Shown one piece after another: positions 17,797-28,696 of a DNA stretch of 64,000 nt (the first letter of the stretch is position 1; the number at the start of each line of letters is the position of its first letter). The translations under genes and the position numbers were made by a program. Below the pieces are notes generated by a model. It was not told where the DNA came from and made no database searches. It worked only from the letters and a program-made list of their open reading frames with translations. This DNA is from Rhodococcus qingshengii (lineage in GTDB: Bacteria > Actinomycetota > Actinomycetes > Mycobacteriales > Mycobacteriaceae): positions 186,001 to 250,000 of the forward strand of contig NZ_JAJNCL010000003.1 of NCBI RefSeq assembly GCF_021025955.1, read 5' to 3'.

Positions 17797-18569
17797 AATT
17801 CACCAAGACCCCGCGGCGATTTGTAGCGATCGCCGGCGCACTGACTACCGTTCTCCTCGTCAGCCTTCTTGCGGGCTCCACTCTCGTGTATGCCTTCGGC
17901 GTGCCGAAGTGGCAAGACTTTCGCACGACAACAACCCGCGAATCCAGTTCGTCGCTCGCGGTTCTCACAGAGAGCGGCGACATCGATGTTCGACTTCAAC
18001 CGAGTACCGACGGTCAGGTTCACGTAACGGCCGAGGGCCGGTATCGGGGTGATCCACCGAGCGTCGACTTCGCTTCAGACGATTCATTGATTGCGCACTG
18101 CCCAGACCTCGGCTTTGCGCGATGCGATCTGACCGTCACCGTCGAACTTCCTCCCGATACAAGCCTTACCGTCGAAACGCGGGCAGGGTCTGTCGAGGCC
18201 AGCGATCTGTCCGGTCGTATACGAGTGACCTCCTACGTCGGCGATGTCACACTGCGTCGCCACTCCGGGGACATCACCACGCGAACGACAGTCGGCCGGA
18301 TCAACGTCAGTGCCGAATCCGCCGATCCGATCGACGCGCAGTCCACCGTGGGCGATATTCGAATCAGTGCGGAATCGCCGCCGTCATCGGTGAAAGCACG
18401 CACTACTCATGGCGATATAGCGGTACAGGTTCCGAACAACGTGACCTACATGGTCGACGTGCGGTCCGCGATCGGACAGTCGATGTCATCGGTCCCCGAG
18501 GACCCGATGAGCGCCCACCGGATAGATGCTGAATCCGCCGCCGGAACTGTGCGCATACGCCCGTTTTGA
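17793..18569 (+). CDS. DUF4097 beta-repeat protein, membrane-anchored
   Basis: A 258-residue protein with one N-terminal membrane helix (about residues 9-32) and an extracytoplasmic domain of short repeated strands ending in SGDI, AGSV, VGDV, SGDI, VGRI and VGDI, the DUF4097 (LiaF/adhesin-like) right-handed beta pattern. GTG start in GTGA overlap with the response regulator, so it belongs to the two-component operon and is probably part of the same stress response. Function unknown. Confidence 0.85.
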   Translation: MKFTKTPRRFVAIAGALTTVLLVSLLAGSTLVYAFGVPKWQDFRTTTTRESSSSLAVLTESGDIDVRLQPSTDGQVHVTAEGRYRGDPPSVDFASDDSLIAHCPDLGFARCDLTVTVELPPDTSLTVETRAGSVEASDLSGRIRVTSYVGDVTLRRHSGDITTRTTVGRINVSAESADPIDAQSTVGDIRISAESPPSSVKARTTHGDIAVQVPNNVTYMVDVRSAIGQSMSSVPEDPMSAHRIDAESAAGTVRIRPF

Positions 18570-18575
18570 CCCGAA

Positions 18576-19400
18576 TCAAGCGTGCAGAAGGTACGGCACC
18601 GATTCGGGCGCCACACTCCCCTTGTTCATCATGCTTCCGGGCGTACGGCCGGTGACCCGACGGAACACTGCGACAAAAGCACTCGGAGTTTCGTACCCGA
18701 CTCGCCTACTGACAACCGAAACCGGCACTCCAGCAGCCAGATACGTCAGTGCTGCGCGGACTCGAACCTGAATTCGCCACTGTGCAAAGGTCATTCCCGT
18801 GCCCTGCGCGAACACGCGCGTCAACGTACGGACACTGCCGCCAGCCGTCAGTGCCCATTCCGACAGCGAGCGCTGGTCTGCGGGATTGGCGACCAATGCT
18901 TCGGCAACGAACAGCGCCCGCGGATCGGTCGGCATCGGAACCTCCACAGCAGCAACTTCGAGCGGCTGCAGCATGTCGAAGGCCACCCGCTCGGCTCGAC
19001 TACGCGCCTCGTCGGGCATGTTCCGCCGATGCATGTGCAGGAGCACCTCACGCAGGAGAGCACTGACACCGAACAAGCCCGGAACGCCCGAGGGTGCGGC
19101 GTGAGCCTCGGGCCGGAAATAGGTGCAGAAGAACTCCGTACCCGGACCTGCCTTCACGGCATGCAACGCGCCGGCGGGCAACCACAGCCCCGCCGAAGGC
19201 GGAACCTCCCAGGTGATGCCGTCAGCGACAACCGTGAGCATTCCACCGGAGTTTCCCCAGATCAGCTCATGTTCAGGGTGACGGTGCGGTGCCCACTGCC
19301 GTTGGTGAGAGAGCTTCAGAGTCACCGTTGTCATCGAGTAGGGGTGATCGATGGAACGCGGCCCCACGGGCACCGAAATTCTCTCTGCCACAGCTGTCAT
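18576..19400 (-). CDS. AraC family regulator, iron-controlled (RipA-like role inferred)
   Basis: A 274-residue regulator with an N-terminal cupin-like sensor (PHRHPEHELIWGNSGG) and a C-terminal AraC double helix-turn-helix (SLSEWALTAGGSVRTLTRVF, then VSVVSRRVGYETPSAFVAVFRRVTG). ATG at 19400 is chosen because a -10 box TATACT lies 7 nt upstream, implying a leaderless mRNA; the longer ATG at 19430 would sit inside the iron box. An IdeR box covers the -35. An AraC regulator under DtxR control resembles C. glutamicum RipA, but orthology is not shown. Confidence 0.85.
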   Translation of the reverse strand: MTAVAERISVPVGPRSIDHPYSMTTVTLKLSHQRQWAPHRHPEHELIWGNSGGMLTVVADGITWEVPPSAGLWLPAGALHAVKAGPGTEFFCTYFRPEAHAAPSGVPGLFGVSALLREVLLHMHRRNMPDEARSRAERVAFDMLQPLEVAAVEVPMPTDPRALFVAEALVANPADQRSLSEWALTAGGSVRTLTRVFAQGTGMTFAQWRIQVRVRAALTYLAAGVPVSVVSRRVGYETPSAFVAVFRRVTGRTPGSMMNKGSVAPESVPYLLHA

Positions 19401-19407
19401 GATGACG

Positions 19408-19436
19408 AGTATAGGACTTTCGTTAGGCATACCTAA
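19408..19436 (-). promoter_or_regulatory. AraC promoter with IdeR box over the -35
   Basis: On the minus strand the -10 is TATACT (19413-19408) and the -35 TTAGGT (19436-19431), 17 bp apart. The iron box 19418-19436, TTTCGTTAGGCATACCTAA on plus, matches 15 of 19 consensus positions and covers the -35 and spacer. Repression by iron-loaded IdeR/DtxR is predicted. Confidence 0.75.
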
Positions 19437-19539
19437 ATAGGAACCCGAAAATGGTTGACTGTGACCCCAGAGTTACACATACCAGGGTCCCCGATATCGT
19501 GACTGCAACTCCCGGCTACGGGTCGGCAACGAGAGGTAC

Positions 19540-21030
19540 ATGATGGTTGACGCATCACGAATCCCGGTCATCGTCGGCGTCGGCGATCTGCGCTGGAATC
19601 CGGCCGACGGGCACCGCGAACCTCTCGATCTGATTCACGACGCCACCGTCGCCGCCTTGAACGACAGTGGACGCTCTGAACTGGGAACACAGCTCGATTC
19701 CGTGTTCGCGATCAAGACAGTCAGCTGGTCGTACGACGATCTCCCCGGGCTGCTTGCCTCACGACTAGGCGCGACCCCCAAGGTCACCTCGACCTCTCCG
19801 ATCGGTGGACACTGGCCCGCGGCACTCCTCGATCGGATCGGCGCGGCCATCGCCCGCGGTGAATCTTCCGTTGCTCTGCTCGTGGGCGGAGAATCGCACG
19901 CCAGCACCACCGCGCTGCGAAAGTCCGGAGTCACCCCCGACTCGATCGGGTGGACGGCAGCGCCCGGTGGGCCTCCCGGATTCGATCCGACCGACCTGGG
20001 AAGCCCCGAAATGCAGCGCGCCGGCTTCATCGTGCCGACGCGCGTCTACCCGCTGTTCGAGAACTGTTTCAGTGCAGCCGAGGGCCTCGGCGCCCGCGAA
20101 TCGCTCGCCTGGTCCGCGAGGATGTACGCCGCGTTCTCGGAGCTGGCGTCGAAGAATCCCGCTTCCTGGACGTCGGAGATCCGATCGGCGGAAGAGATCG
20201 GCACTGTCGGCCCCGGTAACCGGATGGTCTCCGAGCCGTACCCACTGATGCTCAACGCCATGCCCTTCGTCAATCAGGCTGCGGCCGTTGTCGTCTGCTC
20301 ATTGTCGACAGCCCTCGAATTCGGTATCGACGAAGGAAAACTGGTCTATCTCTGGGGCGGAGCCGGTGCCAGTGATCCATTGGACATCCTCAGCCGCAAC
20401 GGCTTCGACAATTCAGCCGCGATGCACGATGCCGTGCATCGCACCCTCGATGGTGCCGGAGTCGGTGCCGACGCACTCGACATCGTCGATGCCTACAGCT
20501 GCTTCCCGATCGTGCCAAAGCTGTTGATCCGCGAACTCGGGCTCCCAGAAACCGCGATCCCGAGCGTCACCGGAGGTCACTCGTTCTTCGGGGGGCCACT
20601 GAACAGCTACACCCTGCATTCCGTCGCCGAGGTCACCAGGCGAATTCGTGACGGCGCCAACCTTGCCCTCGTCCACGGCAACGGTGGATTCCTCACCTAC
20701 CAGCACTGCGTACTGTTGTCCGCCGCCGCTCATGCTGACGGGTACGTCGGCGATCCCAACGCACGCGCGTTAACTGCAGAGGTTCCGGAACTGATCACTG
20801 ATTACACGGGCACGGCGGAAATAGTCACGGCCTCTGTCGAATACGGCCGCACTGGCGAGCCTGAGATCGGGTTCGTGATCGCGACGACGCCGGACGGCCG
20901 TCGCGTCGCCGGTCACACTGGTCCCGAGAATGCGGCCGAACTGACCCAGCTTCGCGGCGACAACCCGCAGGCGATCGGGCGAACTGTTCACATCAGCGAC
21001 GAGAACGGGCGACTCACGCTCACGTTCTGA
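19540..21030 (+). CDS. Thiolase-like acetyl-CoA acetyltransferase family protein
   Basis: A 496-residue protein of the SCP-x-type thiolase superfamily: start MMVDASRIPVIVGVGDLRW, then GESSVALLVGGESHAS, and the C-terminal glycine-rich GNGGFLTYQH loop followed by a Cys-free tail. The usual N-terminal nucleophile context (Cys-Ala/Ser-Ser-Gly) is not visible; the equivalent region reads TSTSPIGGHWP. It may act on CoA thioesters non-canonically or be a degradative-pathway accessory protein. GAGAGG precedes the ATGATG start. A terminator follows. No pathway neighbours. Confidence 0.8.
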   Translation: MMVDASRIPVIVGVGDLRWNPADGHREPLDLIHDATVAALNDSGRSELGTQLDSVFAIKTVSWSYDDLPGLLASRLGATPKVTSTSPIGGHWPAALLDRIGAAIARGESSVALLVGGESHASTTALRKSGVTPDSIGWTAAPGGPPGFDPTDLGSPEMQRAGFIVPTRVYPLFENCFSAAEGLGARESLAWSARMYAAFSELASKNPASWTSEIRSAEEIGTVGPGNRMVSEPYPLMLNAMPFVNQAAAVVVCSLSTALEFGIDEGKLVYLWGGAGASDPLDILSRNGFDNSAAMHDAVHRTLDGAGVGADALDIVDAYSCFPIVPKLLIRELGLPETAIPSVTGGHSFFGGPLNSYTLHSVAEVTRRIRDGANLALVHGNGGFLTYQHCVLLSAAAHADGYVGDPNARALTAEVPELITDYTGTAEIVTASVEYGRTGEPEIGFVIATTPDGRRVAGHTGPENAAELTQLRGDNPQAIGRTVHISDENGRLTLTF

Positions 21031-21059
21031 CAGTTGCGTTCTGACAGGAGACAGCCGTC

Positions 21060-21089
21060 AGCACCGGGGCATGGTTCTGCCCCGGTGCT
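21060..21089 (+). terminator. Rho-independent-like hairpin after the thiolase gene
   Basis: Arms GCACCGGGGCA and TGCCCCGGTGC (plus an A-T closing pair) enclose a 6-nt loop, about 30 bp after the stop codon. It also serves the convergent HNH gene side poorly because there is no U tract. Confidence 0.7.
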
Positions 21090-21110
21090 TGCGTATTCAG
21101 TTATGCCCGT

Positions 21111-22349
21111 TCAGGCTGCTGTCGGTGGACTGTTCCCATCGATCGGCTGCTGGAACGGATCGATCGACATCGGTGGATAGAACACCGTCTTCCGATCCGC
21201 TCCGATCTCCACTCTCCATTCCGTGTGGTGCAGTGTCCGATGATGATGGCCACACAACAAGATCAGGTTATCGAGATCCGTTGGGCCACCGTCACTCCAG
21301 TGAACGATATGGTGGGCGTCGCACCACCCCGACGGTGTCCCGCACCCTGGAAACGCACACCCACCATCGCGTACCGCCAACGCTCGCCTTTGCGGAACCG
21401 TCGCGGTTCTTACTTCCTTGCCGCAGTCGAGCGGAACACCATTCTCGTCCAACAGGATCCGCGTCACGGTGCAGTCGCACGCCAACATCTGTGCGGTGTC
21501 AATACTGATCGGGCCCACCCAATCCGCCCACGCGAACCCCAGTTCCTGAGTCGAGGGCAACAGGTCCTTCAATACTTTCAGGTCGGTCATGTCTTTTGCG
21601 CTGGCGGTGACCGTGATGTGCGGTTTCACCCCGCCCTCTATCGGACCCAACCCCGCCCGCTCATACCGGCGCAACAACTCACAGAACCCATCCGCGCGCC
21701 GTAATGCAGGAGTGCGGGTGTCCTTGACGCCATCCTTCTCCGGCGTCGGCGCCGACAGACTCGACAGCAACGTGATCAGACGCGCCCCGTTCACCGCATC
21801 CAAATCACCCTTCACCGTCACCCGCCCGTACAGGCCTTTCGAGGCATAGAACTCGTTCCGCTCCGAATCCTCACCGACTGGGACGCCGTCCTCGCGCTTG
21901 CCGTACTGCTTCTCGATCCGGCGGATCGCCGCCCGCACCGCATCACAATCAGCAATATTCTTCGACGCCAGATCAAGCAGGATCCCGCGGGCCTTGTCCA
22001 CATCCGCCAGGGTCATGTTCTTGGGCGGGTGCTGACAAAACGACGCCACCTGACGAGCCTTCAACGCATCCACGTCACCACGATGAAACGCATCCGCGAC
22101 AACAGGTTCGAGCATCAGCAACCGCGCCAACCCGACCAGCAGACTGCACTCACCGATCTCCAGATTCGTCGAACCGTGCAACCAATGCGCGATCGCCCGA
22201 AAACCCTTCCCGACCACAGTCTCCCGGGAAAACATCTCCACGATCAACAACACCATCCGCGACTGCAACTCATGCCGGACACGCACCAGATCCAGAACCT
22301 CACCCTTGAGATCCTCACCATCCAGCTGCCACGCATCCCGACTGTCCAT
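21111..22349 (-). CDS. DUF222 / HNH endonuclease domain protein
   Basis: A 412-residue member of the actinobacterial DUF222-HNH family (also found in REP13E12-type repeats). DUF222 covers about residues 20-310. The HNH nuclease motif lies near residues 345-390: CAFPGCG, CDAHHIVHW, GPTDLDNLILLCGHHHRTLH, with the paired Cys and His residues of the ββα-metal fold. These genes are numerous and mobile-like in actinobacteria; function is unproven. It lies next to a TetR gene that has lost its 5' end. Confidence 0.9.
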   Translation of the reverse strand: MDSRDAWQLDGEDLKGEVLDLVRVRHELQSRMVLLIVEMFSRETVVGKGFRAIAHWLHGSTNLEIGECSLLVGLARLLMLEPVVADAFHRGDVDALKARQVASFCQHPPKNMTLADVDKARGILLDLASKNIADCDAVRAAIRRIEKQYGKREDGVPVGEDSERNEFYASKGLYGRVTVKGDLDAVNGARLITLLSSLSAPTPEKDGVKDTRTPALRRADGFCELLRRYERAGLGPIEGGVKPHITVTASAKDMTDLKVLKDLLPSTQELGFAWADWVGPISIDTAQMLACDCTVTRILLDENGVPLDCGKEVRTATVPQRRALAVRDGGCAFPGCGTPSGWCDAHHIVHWSDGGPTDLDNLILLCGHHHRTLHHTEWRVEIGADRKTVFYPPMSIDPFQQPIDGNSPPTAA

Positions 22350-22525
22350 ACCGAAAGTTTAATCGAACACACTTTCGAACGCCAGGGGCAAAACGGACAA
22401 CTTCGAGAACATGAAGACTCGAGACCTGTTGAAGTACATCAACATTCGCCTAGTCGTTCAATATCACGCGATAGAAGACATACCCCGCAAAACACACAAT
22501 CGCAACAACGCACAACACAAGCAGG

Positions 22526-22983
22526 GTGTCGAAAGAGACGAGCCGGGTTGGGTTTCGAGCTTGGTCGATGAGGGGTGTCGAGGACGAAGTCGGCGTGCCA
22601 CACGGCAGCGCACGGCACTACTTCGCAAACCAACGTGGGCTGATAGTCGAAGTGGTGCGACACCTTCTGGACGGCGATCTTCCTCGCCCGGGCGAGACGC
22701 CGAAGCAACAGGTGGCCCGGTGGCTGGGGCCCGAGTCCGGTCGCACTCGTGCTCGCTACGAACTGATCATCGCGTCATTCCACGATCCCGACCTCGCAGT
22801 GGAACTGGTGCGTGGTCGGGATCGATTTGTTGCCATCTTGATCGAACGCGGCATGACCTCGTCCGATGCAGCGGAATTGGTCGCAGCACTGGACGGGCTC
22901 GTTCTGGATGCGCTGCTGCGCAGGCAGGCTCCGGACACCGTGGATCCAGAGCGAACCTTCAAGAAGTTCGGGGCGAAGTTCCC

Positions 22984-22987
<4 letters not shown>
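22526..22987 (+). pseudogene. TetR family regulator remnant, 5' end missing
   Basis: Up to 153 residues: the second half of a TetR helix-turn-helix is clear (EDEVGVPHGSARHYFANQRGLI) and followed by a normal ligand domain, but helix 1 and the start of helix 2 are replaced by unrelated residues. Intact relatives have about 40 more N-terminal residues. The GTG at 22526 lacks a good ribosome site. I read it as a gene truncated near the DUF222-HNH insertion. Its end overlaps the convergent ABC-F gene by 4 bp. Confidence 0.55.
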
Positions 22988-24791
<1,804 letters not shown>

Positions 24792-24792
<1 letters not shown>

Positions 24793-25739
24793 CAGTGCTG
24801 TCCCTTTGCCGCATTGTCGAGTATTCGTGCTCCGGGAACAGGTCCGCTCGCCACGCGAACGGTGCGGCACACCCCCGCTCCCGCAAGTTCTGCGCTCACT
24901 TCCACCGCGGACTGTGCGTCGGCGCAGAGAAACGCGCATGTCGGTCCGGAGCCGGAGACGATGCCGGACAATGCTCCGGCTTCGACGCCCGCTCGCAGCG
25001 TCCGTCGTAGATCCGGGTTGAGTGAGAGTGCTGCCGCCTGCAGATCGTTGCCGAGGAGCGGGGCGAGCAGATGAGCATCACCGGTGGTGAGCGCCTGAAT
25101 CAAGGCGTCGGCACTCCCCAACCGTTTCGGAGAACCTTCGGCCCGCAGCTTGTCCAGTTCTCGAAACACGACGGGCGTACTCAAGCCGCCCTTGGCCAGC
25201 GCCAACACCCAATGAAAGGTGTGGCGGGTCAAGACGGGGACAAGTTGTTCGCCGCGGCCGGTTCCGAGCGCGGTGCCACCGTGCAGGGAGAACGGGACGT
25301 CGCTCCCGAGGCGTGCCGCGAAGGCGTCGAGATCGGGCCGAGAGAAGTCGAGCTTCCACAACGAGTTGAGCGCAACCAACGCGGCGGCCGCGTCGGCGCT
25401 CCCGCCGGCCATTCCTCCTGCGACGGGAATGCCTTTCTCGATGACGATCTCCACGTTCGGGGCCACGCCACCCTCAACCGCGAGCATCTCGGCGGCCCGC
25501 CACACGAGATTGGTGCGATCGGTAGGCACGGCCGCGGCGTCGTCGCCGATAACCCGCACGGTCAGAGCGTCCGCAGGCGCCACCGTGACGGTGTCTGCCA
25601 GCGACAATGCCTGGAACACCGTCGTCAGTTCGTGATAGCCGTCGTCGCGCAGGTCCCCGACGGCAAGGTGGAGATTCACCTTGGACGGGGCCCGGACAAC
25701 TACGGGGCGGGGAACGACGGAGAGCACAAGGAACAACAA
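24792..25739 (-). CDS. ispE: 4-diphosphocytidyl-2-C-methyl-D-erythritol kinase
   Basis: A GHMP kinase of about 311-315 residues in the MEP isoprenoid pathway, which phosphorylates CDP-ME at the 2-hydroxyl. Seen: N-terminal [13 protein letters not shown] with catalytic Lys/His region, ATP loop [17 protein letters not shown], the DVPFSLHGG segment and the C-terminal SGSGPTCAF motif. The start is uncertain: TTG at 25739 or, more likely, GTG at 25727 ([11 protein letters not shown]). It is coupled to the ABC-F gene. Unlike the usual tatD-rpfB-ksgA-ispE order, ksgA is about 7 kb away. Confidence 0.95.
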
Positions 25740-25808
25740 TAGGCGCTGCGAACACCTGGGCGAAAACCTGCGACCGCCGCACCCCGTCCGACAGCCAGCA
25801 CACCGACG

Positions 25809-26585
25809 CTATTTCACCGCGCGCACACCTACGCCCAGACCGACAACCGCAACGCCCACAGCGGCCACGATTCCTGCCAGAACGCTGCCCGACGCGAAGT
25901 CACCGGCGAACAGTGCCCGCTCGGCGTCGACGACGTAGCCCAGCGGATTGATGTTCACGAGGACCTTCATCCAACCCGGCGCATCGTCGAGCGGAAGCAT
26001 GGTTCCCGACAGGATCAGGAGCGGGAACATCAGCGTCTGCTGAACGACCCAGAACATCCAATCCTGCTCTCGCACAGCCAGAGCGAGAGCGTACGAGAGC
26101 GCACCGAGTCCGACGCCGAACACTCCGAGCAGGACGATCCCGAGCGCGGCACCCGCTGCGTTGACGTCCAACCCGAGCGGAAGTGCAACCAGAATGATCA
26201 GAATCGCCTGCGCGGCAAGCGGAACCATCTCCTTGCACGCCCTGCCGATCAGCAACGACGAGCGTCTGAGCGGAGTCACCAGCATGCGCTCGTGCGATCC
26301 CTGCTGCATCTCCATCAGAAGGTTGGAACCGGTCATCGTCGTTCCGAAGATCGCGATCATCACCAATACACCGGGAATGAACCAATTCCATACGCCGTCA
26401 CCGGTACCCGGGACCCCTTTGAGCAGAGGTCCGAACAACGCCAGCAGGATCAGCGGCTGAACGAGGCTGAAGATGACGCTGACCGGGTCACGCAACATCG
26501 GGCGCAGTTCACGGCCCATCACGATTGCGCTGTCTCGAACGATGTTGCCGTGCAAGGTACGTGGGGTATCGAGTGTGATTGTCAT
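25809..26585 (-). CDS. ABC-2 type transporter permease (DrrB-like)
   Basis: A 258-residue permease with about six membrane helices and the ABC-2 family pattern: MGRELRPMLRDPVSVIFSLVQPLILLALFG at the N-terminus and MFPLLILSGTMLPLDDAPGWMK late on. It follows its ATPase gene by 27 bp. DrrAB-type pairs export drugs or lipids. The divergent WYL regulator suggests inducible expression. Substrate unknown. Confidence 0.9.
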   Translation of the reverse strand: MTITLDTPRTLHGNIVRDSAIVMGRELRPMLRDPVSVIFSLVQPLILLALFGPLLKGVPGTGDGVWNWFIPGVLVMIAIFGTTMTGSNLLMEMQQGSHERMLVTPLRRSSLLIGRACKEMVPLAAQAILIILVALPLGLDVNAAGAALGIVLLGVFGVGLGALSYALALAVREQDWMFWVVQQTLMFPLLILSGTMLPLDDAPGWMKVLVNINPLGYVVDAERALFAGDFASGSVLAGIVAAVGVAVVGLGVGVRAVK

Positions 26586-26612
26586 GGCAGATTCCTGTTC
26601 GTCGTAGTAGTT

Positions 26613-27608
26613 CTAGGAAGCGACGGCGGCGGCGCTCTCGCGCAGACTGCGGCCGGTGAGGGTGAGGAAGACGTCGTCAAGAGTGGGTCGGGTGATGTCG
26701 GCGGTGAGAGTGCGGGCACCTCGGGCATCCGCTTCACGCAGCAACACAGGTAGGGTCGAATCACCCTCGTCGGCACGGATACTCACTGCGCTTGCGTCGA
26801 CAGTGACTTCACGGACGGTGACAAGTTGCTCGGCCACCGACGCTGCGACCCCGGCCGCCTCGGCGCTGTCGAAGGTGAGCAGAAGATGATCTCCCGCAAG
26901 ATCCGCCTTGAGTGCGGCAGCGGTGTTGTCCGCGATGACAGTGCCCTCGTCGATGACGATGACCCGCTCTGCCATCGAATCCGCTTCTTCGAGGTAGTGC
27001 GTGGTCAGCACGATCGTCGTGCCCATCTCTCGCCGCAACCGGAGGATGTGGCCCCAGAGGTTGGCCCGACTCTGCGGGTCCATTCCCGTGGACGGCTCAT
27101 CGAGGAACAGGAGGGGCGGGCGATGGACCAGGCTCAGAGCAATATCGAGCCGCCGTCGCTGCCCGCCGGACAGCGTACTGACCTTTCGAGTACCCAACTC
27201 GGCGAGTTCGAGATCACGGAGCAATTCGTCGGCCCGGACCTGCGACTCGCCCTTGGGCATTCCGTAGCACAACCCCTGCGTCACCAACTCGTCGCGAACC
27301 CGCTGGTTGTGACCGGCTCCGTTCCCCTGTCCGACGTATCCGAGGCTGGAGCGCACCTCGTTTCGTGCCGTAGCGACGTCGAATCCTGCGATCCGCGCAG
27401 TACCGGATGTGGGCTCGAGCAAGGTGGTCAGCATGCGCAACGTCGTCGATTTTCCGGCACCGTTCGGCCCCAGCAAGGCAACCAACTCGCCCTCCGCTAC
27501 GTCGAGAGTGACTCCCTTGACTGCTTCCACGAGCTTCTTGCCCTGGGCGAAGTGCTTGGTGAGCGCCTTCGTCTCGATCATCGGTCTGCCGTCGTTGATG
27601 CGACTCAT
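26613..27608 (-). CDS. ABC transporter ATP-binding protein (DrrA-like)
   Basis: A 331-residue ATPase: Walker A GPNGAGKST, signature LSGGQRRRLDIAL, Walker B LLFLDEPSTGMD, H-loop LTTHYLEEAD, and the C-terminal extension ending TLDDVFLTLTGRSLRE typical of the daunorubicin-resistance DrrA family. ATG at 27608 is preferred (GGGG 7 nt upstream) over the in-frame extension to 27650. It partners with the DrrB-like permease. Two paired inverted repeats lie in the divergent promoter region. Confidence 0.92.
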   Translation of the reverse strand: MSRINDGRPMIETKALTKHFAQGKKLVEAVKGVTLDVAEGELVALLGPNGAGKSTTLRMLTTLLEPTSGTARIAGFDVATARNEVRSSLGYVGQGNGAGHNQRVRDELVTQGLCYGMPKGESQVRADELLRDLELAELGTRKVSTLSGGQRRRLDIALSLVHRPPLLFLDEPSTGMDPQSRANLWGHILRLRREMGTTIVLTTHYLEEADSMAERVIVIDEGTVIADNTAAALKADLAGDHLLLTFDSAEAAGVAASVAEQLVTVREVTVDASAVSIRADEGDSTLPVLLREADARGARTLTADITRPTLDDVFLTLTGRSLRESAAAVAS

Positions 27609-27632
27609 GATGTGCCCCAATTTCTTCTCGAC

Positions 27633-27681
27633 TGGTCGGATGTGGACCAACCTGAATTCAATTGAGGACGCATTGGGTCCT
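27633..27681. promoter_or_regulatory. Two inverted repeats in the DrrAB/WYL divergent promoter
   Basis: TGGTC-N7-GACCA (27633-27649) and AGGAC-N7-GTCCT (27665-27681) have identical arm and spacer lengths and centres 32 bp apart, about three helical turns. They lie between the ATPase and WYL starts and are candidate binding sites for the WYL regulator. Confidence 0.5.
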
Positions 27682-27683
27682 AA

Positions 27684-28673
27684 ATGTTTGGCAGACTTCT
27701 TGCCATGAAGGAGACATCGGCTCGCCTACTGCGGTTGCTGTCACTGCTCCAGACACGTCGAGACTGGTCCGGTGCCGAACTCGCAGACAAGCTCGCGATC
27801 ACCCCGCGCACGGTGCGCCGGGACGTGGACCGCCTCCGCGATCTCGGCTACCCGGTCGACGCGACGGTTGGCGTCGGCGGCGGATATCGCCTGGGAGCGG
27901 GCGCGGAGATGCCCCCGCTACAGCTCGATGACGAGGAAGTGCTCGCGGTGGCGCTCTCTCTGCAGTCCGGGGCGACCGGATCCGTGGTCGGCATCGGCGA
28001 GGCTTCGATGCGCGCGCTCGCGAAACTGCGACAGATCATGCCGTCGAGACTGCGGCACCGTCTGGAGTCGCTGTCGATCGACGTGGTGCCACGAGAGCCG
28101 GCAGCGAGCGCAGTCGATGCGTCCGTCCTGTCCGCCATCGCGTCGGTGTGCCACAACCACGAACGTCTGAGGTTCGACTACAGCACGCACGACGGGACGC
28201 AGAGCCGGCGCGAGGTGGAACCGTACCGACTCGTGCGGTCGGGAGTTCGGTGGTACCTGGTGGCCTGGGATCTCGCTCGCGAAGACTGGCGGTCGTTTCG
28301 CGTCGACAGGATGGAACCCAAGATCCCCACCGGTCCACGATTCACGCCTCGGGACCTACCTGCCGGTGGCGCAGCAGACTTCGTCTCGCGCGGTGTTGCT
28401 CGTGCCTATTCCTCCACGCGCGCAACAGTTCTACTGCATGCACCCATCGAGCAGATTGCACCCATGGTCAGTGAACAGTGGGGATCAGTGGAGTCCACCG
28501 ACGAAGGCCGTTGCGTCATAGTGCTTTCGGGCACTTCGCTGCGGTCGATCGCACAGTGGCTCAGGGCCTTCGACGCCGATTTCACGGTGGTGAATCCACC
28601 TGAACTCCGCGAAGAATGCCGCACGATCGCGGCGGAAACGACAGTAGCCGCTCAGCGGTATCTCAATGCATGA
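27684..28673 (+). CDS. WYL domain / HTH-type transcriptional regulator (YafY-like)
   Basis: A 322-329-residue regulator: N-terminal HTH_11-type DNA-binding domain (LLSLLQTRRDWSGAELADKLAITPRTVRRDVDRLRDLGY), then a WYL sensor domain with RLRFDYSTHDGTQSRREVEPYRLVRSGVRWYLVAWD and a C-terminal WCX region. ATG at 27684 or 27705 (MKETSARLLRL, the more family-like start). WYL domains sense small ligands or nucleic acids. It probably regulates the divergent DrrAB-like operon. Confidence 0.88.
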   Translation: MFGRLLAMKETSARLLRLLSLLQTRRDWSGAELADKLAITPRTVRRDVDRLRDLGYPVDATVGVGGGYRLGAGAEMPPLQLDDEEVLAVALSLQSGATGSVVGIGEASMRALAKLRQIMPSRLRHRLESLSIDVVPREPAASAVDASVLSAIASVCHNHERLRFDYSTHDGTQSRREVEPYRLVRSGVRWYLVAWDLAREDWRSFRVDRMEPKIPTGPRFTPRDLPAGGAADFVSRGVARAYSSTRATVLLHAPIEQIAPMVSEQWGSVESTDEGRCVIVLSGTSLRSIAQWLRAFDADFTVVNPPELREECRTIAAETTVAAQRYLNA

Positions 28674-28696
28674 CAGCACTTTTCGCGCAAAATACA

